The notes: generated by a model from the sequence alone, not told the origin. Counted from the stretch's first letter, positions 47,565-55,998 are shown. The stretch is DNA of 64,000 nucleotides from Propionivibrio hellwigii (GCF_041770905.1 NZ_JBEUWX010000001.1:372001-436000), one strand, 5' to 3'. A program made the numbers and translations.

Positions 47565-48350
47565 TTATTTAAGTTTTGCCTTGGCGCGCAGATCCTCGAC
47601 CATCTTGCTGATTTGCTCGGCCTGTGCCTGTTGCTGGAGGCGCGGCTTGAGTTCGTCAAACGAAGGAATGGTTTGCGGGCGGCTGTCTTCAAGCAGGATG
47701 ACGTGGTAGCCAAAGTCAGTTTTGACCGGCGTTTCCGTAAATTTACCCTTGCTCAGGCCGGTAAGCGCATCGGCAAACGGCTTGACGAAATTGGCCGGCG
47801 TTGCCCAGCCCAGTTCGCCGCCATTGTCCTTGGTGCCAGTATCGATGGACTGTTTGGCCAGGTCGGCGAACTTTTCGCCTTTCTTCAGCTTCTCGATGAT
47901 GGCCTTGGCCTCGGCTTCATCCTTGACCAGCACATGGCGCGCCTTGTACTCGGTGCCGCTCATCTGCGATTTGATCGTTTCGTACAGGGACTTGAGCTGG
48001 GCGTCGCTGACAGGATGCTTCTTGGCGTAATCCTGGAGAAAGGAACGGATGAGAACCGATTGGCGCATGGCGTTGATCTGCGCGATGACGTCCGATTTTT
48101 TATCGATTCCCGCCTTCTGGGCTTCCTGCACCAGCAATTCGCGGCGGATCAGCTCTTCGCGCACGGCATTTCTCAGTTCGGCGTTGTCAGTGGCGCCCTG
48201 TGCGGTCTGTTCGGCGATGAAGAGGTCTGCCGTACTTTGCGGGATGGCGCTGCCGTTGACGGTGACAAGCGTTTTCTCAGCGGCACCGGCCGAAGCCGAA
48301 AGCAGGGTGCCGATGAGCAGGGCAGCGGCGCATTGGGTCAGTTTTTTCAT
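47565..48350 (-). CDS. Periplasmic peptidyl-prolyl cis-trans isomerase, parvulin (PpiC/SurA) type
   Basis: A 261-residue protein with a signal peptide (about residues 1-23, cut near AGA). A SurA-like helical N-terminal region precedes a parvulin domain at about 130-225, with KARHVLVKDEAEAKAII, GGELGWATPANFV and GYHVILLEDSRP. It is predicted to help fold outer-membrane or periplasmic proteins. In betaproteobacteria it commonly follows yciB, yciI and bolA, as here. The gap to bolA is 109 bp. Confidence 0.94.
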   Translation of the reverse strand: MKKLTQCAAALLIGTLLSASAGAAEKTLVTVNGSAIPQSTADLFIAEQTAQGATDNAELRNAVREELIRRELLVQEAQKAGIDKKSDVIAQINAMRQSVLIRSFLQDYAKKHPVSDAQLKSLYETIKSQMSGTEYKARHVLVKDEAEAKAIIEKLKKGEKFADLAKQSIDTGTKDNGGELGWATPANFVKPFADALTGLSKGKFTETPVKTDFGYHVILLEDSRPQTIPSFDELKPRLQQQAQAEQISKMVEDLRAKAKLK

Positions 48351-48459
48351 GCGTGGATTCCTTTCGAAGGTTCCGTGAAGTCAGAAGTTGGATTGGGAAA
48401 ATTGGCTTGATAAATTGATTGAATTGTCCGAAGCCTTTTTTTGCGCAGGTCTGCGAATT

Positions 48460-48756
48460 TCAACCAGGTCGGCACTCTTCCGGCGCAAGCGCCGTAATGC
48501 CTAGCGCATGAATTCTACCATGCATCAGTTCGCCCAAGGTTTCATGGACAAGACGGTGCCGTGCAAGCATCGTCTTGCCGGCGAAAGCCGGTGAGACGAT
48601 GTACAGGCGATAATGCCCGCCGTTCCGCGTTCCGGCATGGCCGGCGTGCAGCGCCGACTCGTCGATGATTTCAAGCGATTGCGGCGAGAGGCTCTTCAGG
48701 CGCTCGCGTAGCAAGACCATCGTTTCAGTGCCCGTGACGGCGATGTCGACGCTCAT
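48460..48756 (-). CDS. bolA: BolA-family protein
   Basis: A 98-residue BolA/IbaG-like protein with the conserved GGHYRLYIVSP segment and the helix RHRLVHETLGELM, including the invariant His. BolA proteins bind monothiol glutaredoxin with a 2Fe-2S cluster and affect iron handling, morphology and stress responses. Its ATG overlaps the yciI stop (ATGA), so the two are translationally linked. Paralogue assignment (BolA versus IbaG) cannot be made here. Confidence 0.92.
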   Translation of the reverse strand: MSVDIAVTGTETMVLLRERLKSLSPQSLEIIDESALHAGHAGTRNGGHYRLYIVSPAFAGKTMLARHRLVHETLGELMHGRIHALGITALAPEECRPG

Positions 48757-49055
48757 GCCGGCAGGACTTGGCAGAAAGGTTTGACGGTCAGCCGGACGTA
48801 ATTTCCGGCAAGAACATAAGAGTCGTGCTTGGCCCAGCGCTGCGCGGCTGCGCGCGAGGCAAATTCGGCGGCGATCAGGCTGCCGCGGAAGCTGCCCGGA
48901 CCGGGGGTAGGCGCATCAATGGCCGGGCAGGCGCCGGTGAGCCGCTGCCGTCCTTCATCCTGCAAGGCGCGCTGGCGTTCAAGGTATTCCGAACGGTCGG
49001 CTCGGCGCGCTGCCAGGGAATTGGCGCGGTCCTCGGCGATGAGGGTATATCGCAT
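48753..49055 (-). CDS. YciI-like protein
   Basis: A 100-residue small protein of the YCII fold (ferredoxin-like alpha/beta). It starts MRYTLIAEDR, and RGSLIAAEFASRAAAQRWAKHDSY is the typical second half, carrying the conserved His-Asp pair (two adjoining parts). The biochemical role is unknown in most species. The frame extends upstream to 49085, but ATG 49055 gives the family start. It is 13 bp after yciB and overlaps bolA. Confidence 0.9.
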   Translation of the reverse strand: MRYTLIAEDRANSLAARRADRSEYLERQRALQDEGRQRLTGACPAIDAPTPGPGSFRGSLIAAEFASRAAAQRWAKHDSYVLAGNYVRLTVKPFCQVLPA

Positions 49056-49068
49056 TGGGGTTCCCGTA

Positions 49069-49614
49069 TCAGGGCTGCTTTTCATCGTTTTCGATGTATT
49101 TAGCCAGCATGAAACCTTGCGCTAGCACGAAAGCCAGCGTCATGCCCATGCTGCCGAACAGCTTGAAATTTACCCAGGCGGCGGTGGACAGCCCCATGAA
49201 GAATGCCACCGCCAGATTGGCCAGCCCCATAAAAGCAAAGAAGCCGGTCCATGCCCAGTTGAGGCGGTTCCAGACGGCCTCGGGCAAGGTAAGCTGCGCG
49301 CCGAGCAGCCCGCGGATCAGATTCTTGCCACACAGCCGTCCGATGATGAAGGCTGAGGACAGCGCCCAGTAAAGCACGGTTGGCTTCCATTTGATGAATG
49401 TTTCGTCGCGCAGAAACAGCGTCATGCCGCCAAAGAGGGTGACGATGGCGAAGCTCGTCCAGAGCATGCCGCTGACCTTGCGCGTGCGCAGCCAGATCCA
49501 GGCGATCTGGACGAAGGTTGCGGCAATGGTCACGGCCGTGGCGACGTAGATATCGGCCAGCTTGAAGGCAGCAAAGAACAGGATGACAGGGAACAGATCG
49601 AAGAGAAAATTCAT
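49069..49614 (-). CDS. yciB: Inner-membrane protein YciB (septation protein A family)
   Basis: A 181-residue polytopic protein with about five or six hydrophobic helices. It begins MNFLFDLFPVILFFAAF, and GGMTLFLRDETFIKWKPTVLYW (two adjoining parts) is diagnostic of the YciB/IspZ family. It has been linked to septation and envelope synthesis, but its mechanism is unclear. ATG 49614 is favoured over an in-frame start two codons upstream. It heads the yciB-yciI-bolA-ppiC run. Confidence 0.95.
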   Translation of the reverse strand: MNFLFDLFPVILFFAAFKLADIYVATAVTIAATFVQIAWIWLRTRKVSGMLWTSFAIVTLFGGMTLFLRDETFIKWKPTVLYWALSSAFIIGRLCGKNLIRGLLGAQLTLPEAVWNRLNWAWTGFFAFMGLANLAVAFFMGLSTAAWVNFKLFGSMGMTLAFVLAQGFMLAKYIENDEKQP

Positions 49615-49936
49615 GGGCAAGACGGGCGACGGGTCAGGGGAGTACGGAGGTTCGTGAGTCAGGAACAGCGTATGCGGCGGATTATAGCGGATGCGTTTTT
49701 ACGCGTTGCTGCCCACTGGGACGATCGCCGATGCAATCATCGGCGCTCCCATCAGGGCGGAAGCGCGCCGGCAAGAGCAAGAGGAAATAAAGGAAAATAA
49801 AGCGGCTGCAATAATAATCGATGAGGGGATGGAAAAGCCCAGGCGAGCCGGCTGGTACGGCGCATGCAGGTGGGCGCCTCAATAATCCGCAGAATCTATC
49901 GGACGGCTCCTGATGGCTCCGAATGGTTTTACGCGC
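49615..49936. other. Intergenic region upstream of yciB
   Basis: This 322-bp gap lies between the bioD end and the yciB start, both on the - strand. It contains an AT-rich purine stretch near 49770-49820. No gene, hairpin terminator or repeat of the 40-bp family was found. It probably holds the promoter for the yciB run. Confidence 0.5.
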
Positions 49937-50653
49937 TTACTCTCCCGGCAGGTGTAGCAAGCGGGCGGCGGCTTCCGGCGTACTGTGCGGCGGGATGATA
50001 CCGAGCAACGGTACGGGCAGGCGCGCCTGCAGCGCCGCCAGATTACCTTCCCAGCGCGACATGGCTGGGTCGATCCGGTTGGCGATCCAGCCAGCTAACG
50101 GCAGCCCGGCGGCGGCAACCGATTCGGCGGTAAGCAGCGCATGGTTGATGCAGCCCAGGCGCATGCCGACGACGAGGATGACCGGCAGTCCCAGCCGTTT
50201 TGCCAGATCGCCGGCGTCATGTTCCGCATCGAGCGGCACACGGAAACCGCCGACGCCTTCGACCAACACGGCGTCCGCCAGCGTGCGCAGCGCGTCAAAG
50301 GCGGTGGCGATGCGCTCGATATCGATGTGCTCGCCGGTTTCCTGGGCAGCGATATGCGGCGCGATCGGCGGTGCGAACAGGTAGGGATTGACGAGCGGGC
50401 GCGGCGCTTCGACGCCGGAAGCGGCAATCAGCGATTCGACATCATCGTTTTTGCCGTCAGCGTCAATGCCGGCGGCGACGGGCTTCATGCCGGCGGCGCG
50501 GATTCCCCGCTGTTTCAGCACGTGCAGCAGCGTACAGGTGGAAAAGGTTTTGCCGACTTCGGTATCGGTGCCGGTGATGAACCAGGCGTTTGCCGGCGCT
50601 GGGGCGGATGAAATGGGTGAAATAGGTGAAGTGGGCGTTGAGTGCGTGTTCAT
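49937..50653 (-). CDS. bioD: Dethiobiotin synthetase BioD
   Basis: A 238-residue ATP-dependent carboxylase-like enzyme that closes the ureido ring of dethiobiotin from 7,8-diaminopelargonate and CO2. The P-loop segment is FITGTDTEVGKT, followed by AAGMKPVAAG and VEGVGGFRVPL. The first ~20 residues are a Pro/Ser/Ala-rich extension. It is the last gene of bioF-bioH-bioC-bioD and overlaps bioC by 4 bp. bioA and bioB are not in the window. Confidence 0.97.
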   Translation of the reverse strand: MNTHSTPTSPISPISSAPAPANAWFITGTDTEVGKTFSTCTLLHVLKQRGIRAAGMKPVAAGIDADGKNDDVESLIAASGVEAPRPLVNPYLFAPPIAPHIAAQETGEHIDIERIATAFDALRTLADAVLVEGVGGFRVPLDAEHDAGDLAKRLGLPVILVVGMRLGCINHALLTAESVAAAGLPLAGWIANRIDPAMSRWEGNLAALQARLPVPLLGIIPPHSTPEAAARLLHLPGE

Positions 50654-51456
50654 ATCGTCGCGGCGCAGGCAAAAATGATGTCGTAAGTGGCAGGTAGCCC
50701 CTCGGCGGTGCGGAAGCGTTCGTAAGCCGCCTCCACTTTCTGCCAGGCGGCGCGACCCATTAGGCTGCTGCGGCCGCCGCCGCCGACATTTTGCGCGCCG
50801 ATGGCCTTGATGGCGCGCAGCAGGGTTTTCAGGTCAGGGTAGTAGATCGGGCGCTGCTCGCGCCAGAGTTCGATTTGCCTGAACCCGGCGGCGTCGAGCG
50901 CGCGGATGATCGCGTCGGGTTCGTTGAAATGCAGCGTGTGGCGATAGGCGTCGATGCCGGAAAAAGCTTCCCGCATTTCGTGGAAAGTCTCCGGCCCCAA
51001 GGTGCTGGCGGCCAGCCGGCCGCCGGGGCGCAGCGTGCGCCGGGCTTCGGCGAATACGGCGGCGGCGTTGCACCATTGGATGCTCATGTTTGACCACCAC
51101 AGATCGAACTGCTGCGCGGGCAGCGGCAGGGCTTCGATGTCGGCGGTGAAACATTCGTCCATCACCGGGCGCGCCCGCTCGACCATGGTCGGCGCAAAGT
51201 CGACGCCGGTAATGTGCGCTTGCGGCCAGCGCTGGCGTAGGATGCGCGCGCCGAAGCCGGTGCCGCAGCCTGCGTCGAGAATATGCGCCGGAGCGGTTTC
51301 CGGCGCCAGGTGCGCGAGCAGTGCATGGCAGGCATGGCGCTGGACGATGGCGGCTTCGTCATACGTCGCGGCGGCCCGGTCAAACGCGGCGCATACGCGC
51401 TGTTTAAGCGGTTCAGCGTCCGCTGGTCGGGGCGTGTGGGGTGATGCGGCAGACAT
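50650..51456 (-). CDS. bioC: Malonyl-ACP O-methyltransferase BioC
   Basis: A 268-residue SAM methyltransferase that masks malonyl-ACP so the fatty acid pathway can build pimeloyl-ACP. Motif I is ILDAGCGTGFGARIL, followed by DLWWSNMSIQWCN and FEARRTLRPGGRL-type sequence (AEARRTLRPGG). The open frame begins further upstream, but ATG 51456 gives the family start. Even so, it overlaps the bioH end by 44 bp, an unusually long overlap for this operon. Confidence 0.96.
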   Translation of the reverse strand: MSAASPHTPRPADAEPLKQRVCAAFDRAAATYDEAAIVQRHACHALLAHLAPETAPAHILDAGCGTGFGARILRQRWPQAHITGVDFAPTMVERARPVMDECFTADIEALPLPAQQFDLWWSNMSIQWCNAAAVFAEARRTLRPGGRLAASTLGPETFHEMREAFSGIDAYRHTLHFNEPDAIIRALDAAGFRQIELWREQRPIYYPDLKTLLRAIKAIGAQNVGGGGRSSLMGRAAWQKVEAAYERFRTAEGLPATYDIIFACAATI

Positions 51457-52210
51457 GACAGTGTTCGATGACAAGTTCGGCAAAACGTTCCGGTGCGCTG
51501 AGGAACGGCGCATGTGCTGCGCCCTCGATACACGCGAGCCGCGCGTTCGGCAGCGCCGCGGATAGCCAGCGTGCGGCGGGTAGCGGCATGAGCGGGTCGC
51601 GGTCGCCGTGAATCAGCAAAGTCGGCATGGTAATCGCCGTGACGGCCGCGCGCAAATCGACGTTCCCCAGCCAGTCGAGACCTTGTTGCAGGCTGGCTGG
51701 ATCGGGCGCGGGCATGGCCGACAATGCGCGCTGCTGGCTGCGGGTATGGGCGCGCGCCTGTGCGTCGCCCTGGTTGAGCAGCGCGATGAAATGGCGCAGT
51801 GTTTCGGCCGGCGCATCGGCCACCGCCTGGGTAAAACGCTCCAGCAGTTGCGGCGTTTGTGCGTGCGGCCAGTCGTCGCGTTGTGTGAAGCACGGCGTTG
51901 CGCCGACGAGGATCAGCCCGCTGAAATGCGTTGGCGGCTGCTCTGCCTGCGGATGTGCCTGCTGCGTGGCGATTTCCAGCGCCAGCAGCGCGCCCAGTGA
52001 CCAGCCGCACAGCAGGCTGCCCGCGGGCAGGCGGCAGGCAATCCGGCGGGCGGCGTCGGCAAAGCGTCCGGGATCGGGCGGCGCGCTTGCGTAACCGGGC
52101 AGGTCGACGAGATGAATATCCAGGTGTGCCGACAGTGCGGGAATGACCGGCGCCCAGGCTTGCCGCCCAAAGCCCCAGCCGTGAATCAACGCCAGCGACG
52201 GCCTGCTCAT
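51413..52210 (-). CDS. bioH: Pimeloyl-ACP methyl ester carboxylesterase BioH
   Basis: A 265-residue alpha/beta hydrolase that removes the methyl ester from pimeloyl-ACP methyl ester. It starts LALIHGWGFGRQAWAPV. The nucleophile elbow is GWSLGALLALE, the acid follows LLIHGDRDPLMP, and the catalytic His is in EGAAHAPFLS. The frame is open upstream into bioF, but ATG 52210 overlaps the bioF stop (ATGA) and gives the standard N-terminus. Confidence 0.96.
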   Translation of the reverse strand: MSRPSLALIHGWGFGRQAWAPVIPALSAHLDIHLVDLPGYASAPPDPGRFADAARRIACRLPAGSLLCGWSLGALLALEIATQQAHPQAEQPPTHFSGLILVGATPCFTQRDDWPHAQTPQLLERFTQAVADAPAETLRHFIALLNQGDAQARAHTRSQQRALSAMPAPDPASLQQGLDWLGNVDLRAAVTAITMPTLLIHGDRDPLMPLPAARWLSAALPNARLACIEGAAHAPFLSAPERFAELVIEHCHVCRITPHAPTSGR

Positions 52211-53412
52211 GCGCATTCCTTCAAAGCATCGACCAGGCGGTCGATCTGCTCGACGCGATGCGTGGCCGACAGCGAAACGCGCAGCCGCGCCGTGCCTGCC
52301 GGCACCGTCGGCGGGCGGATGGCAGGCGCCCAGATTCCCTTGTCGTAGAGGGCGGCGGCCACGCGCAATGCCGCGTGGTTGTCGCCGATGATGATGGGCT
52401 GGATGGCCGTGGGCGAAGGCATCAGCCGCCATTGCGTGGCGGACAGCCCGTCGCGCAGGCGGGCGATCAGCCTTTGCAGATGCGCGCGCCGCGCATCGCC
52501 CTGTTCGATCAGATCCAGGCTGGCGAGCAGCGCACAGGCCATGATCGGGCTGGCGCCGGTGGTGAAAATGTAGGTGCGCGCGCGGCTGATCAGCCATTCG
52601 ATCACGGTTTCCGACGCGGCGACGAAAGCGCCCGAAGCGCCGGCAGCCTTGCCGAGCGTGCCCATATAAACGAGCCGTTCGGCGCGCGCTTGCCCGCTCA
52701 GGCCGATATCTAGCCCAAAGTGCGCTAGACTGCCGCGCCCTTGCGGGCCGAGCACGCCGAAACCGTGGGCATCATCGACCAGCAGCCAGGCATCGAAACG
52801 TTCGGCCAGCTCGAGCAGGCCGGGCAGGGGCGCGAGGTCGCCATCCATGCTGAAAACGGCGTCGGTCAGGATCAGCCTGCGCTGGCCGGGCCGGGCCGGG
52901 TTGGCCGCGAGCAGGCGCTCCAGCGCGGCAAGATCGCCGTGCGGATAACGGTGGCTTTCCGCGCCTTGCGCTTTGGCGAGCTGCACGGCGTCGATCAAGG
53001 AAGCATGGTTCAGACGGTCGGCAAAAATGGCATCTCCACGCCCAGCCAGTGCAGTCACCATGCCGATGTTGGCCATGTAGCCGGTCGTCATCAGCAGTGC
53101 GCGCGGAAAGCCGGCAAAGGCGGCGAGCCGCCGCTCCAGCGCGTCATGTGGCGCCAGATGGCCGCTGACGAGATGCGAAGCGCCGCTGCCGACGCCCCAG
53201 CGGCGAGCGCCGTCGCAGGCCGCCTCGACCAGCGCCGGATCGGCGGCCAGGCCCAGATAGTCGTTGCTGCAAAAGCTGATGAATTCACGGCCGTCGACGA
53301 TCGCCAGCGGCCCGCACGGGGAGGCCAGCGTGCGGCGATGGCGGCGCAGGCCGTCGTGATCAAGCGTGGCGAGCTGGGCGGCCAGATCGTCGTGGAGCGG
53401 GATGTGTGACAT
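52207..53412 (-). CDS. bioF: 8-amino-7-oxononanoate synthase BioF
   Basis: A 401-residue PLP enzyme that condenses pimeloyl-ACP with L-alanine. Visible segments are FCSNDYLGLAADP, SGHLAPHDALERRLA, VDDAHGFGVLG and the Schiff-base lysine in MGTLGKAAGASG. The frame extends to 53463, but the ATG at 53412 (MSHIPL) is the likely start. It is the first gene of the biotin operon. No clear BirA operator palindrome was found upstream. Confidence 0.97.
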   Translation of the reverse strand: MSHIPLHDDLAAQLATLDHDGLRRHRRTLASPCGPLAIVDGREFISFCSNDYLGLAADPALVEAACDGARRWGVGSGASHLVSGHLAPHDALERRLAAFAGFPRALLMTTGYMANIGMVTALAGRGDAIFADRLNHASLIDAVQLAKAQGAESHRYPHGDLAALERLLAANPARPGQRRLILTDAVFSMDGDLAPLPGLLELAERFDAWLLVDDAHGFGVLGPQGRGSLAHFGLDIGLSGQARAERLVYMGTLGKAAGASGAFVAASETVIEWLISRARTYIFTTGASPIMACALLASLDLIEQGDARRAHLQRLIARLRDGLSATQWRLMPSPTAIQPIIIGDNHAALRVAAALYDKGIWAPAIRPPTVPAGTARLRVSLSATHRVEQIDRLVDALKECA

Positions 53413-53580
53413 GGCGGATGATGGTAAAAATGAGCTTGGCGCAATGGTTCGGGAGGCAGGCAATCATACAAGATTGGCGCGGAACCCGCTTTTGCGCGAT
53501 AGCCAGATGGAGCGCTCCCGGTAAGGGAGGGCAGCGATGGCTGAGGCACGGCGGCACGCTGCGCCGTTCGCCATGATCGG

Positions 53581-53740
53581 CCTGAAGCCGGCGCGGATTG
53601 GACGTTGCCGGTAAGCATGCCCTGAAGCCCGCGTGGAATGGGCGTTTCCGGCCACCCTGCCCGCCAGCCCAGTATTGGCGCGGGTTTCCGGCCTGCCTGC
53701 CAGCAAACGCCCTATTGGCGCGGGCTCGCGGGCAGCCTCT
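53581..53740. repeat. REP-like palindromic array, four units, exact 40-bp period (array 3)
   Basis: Units begin at 53581, 53621, 53661 and 53701. Unit cores are GCCGGCGCGGATTGGACG, GCCCGCGTGGAATGGGCG, GCCCAGTATTGGCGCGGG and GCCCTATTGGCGCGGGC, each with flanks like CCTG and TTTCCGGCC. The first two cores run in one orientation and the last two in the other, while the 40-bp phase is kept. Similar cores recur in arrays 1 and 2. Confidence 0.82.
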
Positions 53741-53832
53741 ATCGCAACGTCCGCCGCAATGTCCACCGTATTCGTGCTCGCGCGGCAGGCTGCATATGCA
53801 CCATGTCGCTGGCGCCATATGATTGCGAATGA

Positions 53833-53861
53833 AAAATGCCGACCAGGAAGGCCGGCATTTT
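53833..53861 (-). terminator. Intrinsic terminator of the small heat-shock operon
   Basis: AAAATGCCG and CGGCATTTT form a 9-bp stem with an 11-nt loop, and the - strand continues as TTTTTC. It lies about 80 bp after the stop of the second hsp20 gene. Confidence 0.85.
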
Positions 53862-53940
53862 GAGAGGCGCACGGTGGAGATGCAGTGGCGCGGTCACCGC
53901 TGGATGCGCTGCCGGGCAATCGGCCGGCCGATCCGGCCAG

Positions 53941-54333
53941 TTAGGCGACGCGCACTTCGATCTTGCGCGGTTTGGCGCGTTCAAGCTTGGGGATGCTCAG
54001 TTTGAGTACGCCATTGTTGAATTCGGCCCGGATATTCTCGCGGTCGAGTTCCTTGCCCAGCGAAAACGTCCGGCGGTAGCGCGGCAATTCGACTTCGACG
54101 TAGCTGGCTTCCATATCGGTGGGGATGGGCAGTGCGACTTCACCTTCGATAGACAGCGCTTCCGCATCGACGTGGATGTTCAGCTTGTCTTTCGGCACGC
54201 CCGGCAGGTCGGCATAGAGCGTAATGCCCGCTGCGTCCTCAATGACATCGACGGGCGGCAGCATGGCCGCCGTTTCGGCGTATTCGCTTTCATTTTTCCG
54301 TTGCGCGGTTTCTGTCACCTGATGTTCGTTCAT
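53941..54333 (-). CDS. Small heat-shock protein, Hsp20/alpha-crystallin family (second of two)
   Basis: A 130-residue ATP-independent holdase that binds unfolding proteins. The alpha-crystallin domain spans about residues 25-120, with DVIEDAAGITLYADLPGV and FNNGVLKLSIPK. A C-terminal IxI/V-type motif is present only loosely (KIEVRVA). It starts 15 bp after the first hsp20 gene and is followed by a terminator. The pair is clearly diverged, so it is not a recent duplication; the two may form mixed assemblies. Confidence 0.95.
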   Translation of the reverse strand: MNEHQVTETAQRKNESEYAETAAMLPPVDVIEDAAGITLYADLPGVPKDKLNIHVDAEALSIEGEVALPIPTDMEASYVEVELPRYRRTFSLGKELDRENIRAEFNNGVLKLSIPKLERAKPRKIEVRVA

Positions 54334-54348
54334 GATGTTTTCCTTTCT

Positions 54349-54795
54349 TCAGCTTTTTTCAGTGATTTCGACGCGACGCGGCATCGAGGCGGCACGGCGC
54401 TGAATGCTGACGTGCAGCACGCCGTCCTTGTAGGCGGCCGAGGCGCTTTCCGGATCGATATCGTCAGGCAGACTGATGGCGCGGCGGTAAGTGCCGCTGA
54501 TGCGCTCGTTGATATGCGTTGCCGCTTTCGCATCCGCCTGGGGCAGTTCGCTGCCGCGTTCGCCCGACAGCGTCAGCACGCCGCGTTCGATCGAAACATC
54601 GATACTGGCCGGGTCAAGCCCCGGCGCAAAGGCGTAGATTTCCACGCTTGTCGGCGTCGTGCCGACATTGAGCGCCGGAAAACCGCTGCGTCCGATGCCG
54701 CGCAGCGGGGTGGTCGGGCCGGCATGGCGCAATAGCTGGTGTTGCAGGCGGGCCAGGTCGGCGAACAGGTCGCCGGCAAACAGGGTTCGATACAT
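54349..54795 (-). CDS. Small heat-shock protein, Hsp20/alpha-crystallin family (first of two)
   Basis: A 148-residue Hsp20 protein. The alpha-crystallin domain spans about residues 42-140 (ALNVGTTPTSVEIYAFAPGL, then YKDGVLHVSIQRR). The N-terminal arm is amphipathic, MYRTLFAGDLFADLARLQHQ. AAAGGAG precedes the ATG. A sigma-32-like promoter lies 50-77 bp upstream, so heat-shock induction is expected. It forms an operon with the second hsp20 gene. Confidence 0.95.
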   Translation of the reverse strand: MYRTLFAGDLFADLARLQHQLLRHAGPTTPLRGIGRSGFPALNVGTTPTSVEIYAFAPGLDPASIDVSIERGVLTLSGERGSELPQADAKAATHINERISGTYRRAISLPDDIDPESASAAYKDGVLHVSIQRRAASMPRRVEITEKS

Positions 54796-54844
54796 TCCAT
54801 TCTCCTTTCAGATGGTTTCCGCAGGGGGTGCGGCGTTGACAACA

Positions 54845-54872
54845 AGATAGGGATGTGTTTGGGCTTTTCAAG
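54845..54872 (-). promoter_or_regulatory. Sigma-32 (heat-shock) promoter of the hsp20 pair
   Basis: On the - strand, CTTGAAA (54866-54872) and CCCTATCT (54845-54852) are 13 bp apart. This matches the sigma-32 consensus CTTGAAA-N11-16-CCCCATnT with one mismatch. The -35 lies in a small inverted repeat, GGGGCTT-GA-AAAGCCC (54861-54876). The 5' UTR is about 45 nt and contains a possible CCGCA/TGCGG hairpin. Confidence 0.8.
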
Positions 54873-54876
54873 CCCC

Positions 54877-55354
54877 ATGAGCGCCGGTGCGTAGGTGAAA
54901 GGCAAGGTCGGCGGTTGCTTCGCTGCTGCCGATTTCCGTGTACGCCGGTGCGCCGGTGAAAGATCGCCGGGCCGTTGCGCGGCGCAATGGCTGCCGCGCG
55001 CTGGCTGCGGCGTGTTGCTCGAACGCACGGCGTTCGCCGGTCAGGGGAGGCCGATGCCGCGGAAGCTGAATTGATCGGCGTTACGAGTCTTACGAGTCGG
55101 GTGGATGAAGGGCTGACAAGAAATGGAACAGGTGGGGCAGGTGTGCAGGTGGGGCAGGCGGGATCGGAACGATCGAACGACAAAACGAAAAAACGGCAGG
55201 AACGTTCCGGGTAGATGCATTGACGGCCTTGCCGGAAAGGCCCGTTCCGCCTGGGGTGCAGCGCCGCTGTAGCCGCCTGTTTACGCGGGTTCCAGCCATG
55301 CGCCATATCTGCTGCGCGCATCCGGCAATGGCTGCCGGCGCGTGGGTAATTTTT
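54877..55354. other. Intergenic region upstream of the hsp20 promoter, no gene recognised
   Basis: About 480 bp between the hsp20 promoter and the end of the winged-helix-like gene. It contains two near-copies of CGCCGGTGCG-N2-GGTGAAAG (near 54880 and 54943) and a short direct repeat of CAGGTGGGGCAGG (near 55130 and 55147). A single REP-like unit is at 55271-55295. Open frames here look like high-GC noise. Confidence 0.5.
55271..55295. repeat. Single REP-like palindromic unit
   Basis: AGCCGCCTGTTTACGCGGGT plus TCCAG closely matches the unit cores of array 1 (GCCCTGTTTACGCGGGG). It stands alone, 60 bp after the end of the winged-helix-like gene on the - strand. Confidence 0.65.
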
Positions 55355-55927
55355 TCAGGCTGACTCGTTGATCGTGCGGATAATATCGCGCAGCGCCGCC
55401 AGTTTTGCCGGTTGACGTTGGCTGATCAATGTCGCCAAGTCTTTCGTCTGCGCGGACAGCTCGGTCTGCGTCTTGCAGGTACGGAAGCGGTCGATCAGCG
55501 TTTGTGCCTGCGTGCCGAAGCAATCCATGCAGAAATCGACCAGCAGGAATCTTGCTTCGGAAATGATGGCCTCATCATGAATGTGCCATTCATCGCGGGC
55601 GTGCGCGGTTCTCGCTCCGGCTGCCGGCATAGCGGGGGCAACGCCATTTGCCGTATGCGCCGCCATGCCGGTATGTACGGGCGGTGCTGCAGACGGCACG
55701 GGCGCCGTGCCGTCATCCTGGGTAATGAAGCCGTCCCGCATCAACTCATGGAGGATGGTGTACGATTCCTCGGTGGGGAGTACCGATTTATGCAGCAGAT
55801 CTTGCAAAGTTCGGGGCTTGCTCAGCAATAGCATGATGCCTCGTTGCCGGAGCCCCAGCCCAACAGTATGGCGCGCTATTTCTTCTGCGCCTTTTTCGGT
55901 GACACGCAAAACTGCCGATGGATTCAT
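55355..55927 (-). CDS. Unrecognised protein with a winged-helix-like N-terminus
   Basis: A 190-residue soluble protein that I cannot place in a named family. Residues about 5-70 look like a winged-helix DNA-binding or regulatory domain (IMLLLSKPRTLQDLLHKSV, ESYTILHELMRDGFI). A Pro/Ala/Gly-rich linker (about 75-110) joins it to a helical C-terminal domain with CMDCFG and many polar helices. It could be a transcriptional or signalling adaptor. It lies 71 bp downstream of the Cache sensor gene on the same strand, so a joint role is possible but unproven. Confidence 0.75.
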   Translation of the reverse strand: MNPSAVLRVTEKGAEEIARHTVGLGLRQRGIMLLLSKPRTLQDLLHKSVLPTEESYTILHELMRDGFITQDDGTAPVPSAAPPVHTGMAAHTANGVAPAMPAAGARTAHARDEWHIHDEAIISEARFLLVDFCMDCFGTQAQTLIDRFRTCKTQTELSAQTKDLATLISQRQPAKLAALRDIIRTINESA

Positions 55928-55998
55928 ATTTTCCTCCCGCGTTTCTGAATGATCGGATGGGCTGCATGCGTTGTCAATCGGTTTGATGATTTTCCACG

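Larger units (their letters stand above)
53413..53940. other. 528-bp region upstream of bioF carrying repeat array 3 and a terminator
   Basis: The gap lies between the hsp20 gene end and the bioF start. It must contain the biotin operon promoter; TATGAT near 53464 on the - strand is a possible -10. The GATTGGCGCGGAACCCGC stretch near 53472 may be a worn copy of the palindrome found in array 3. Several short frames occur, but none looks coding. Confidence 0.5.
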
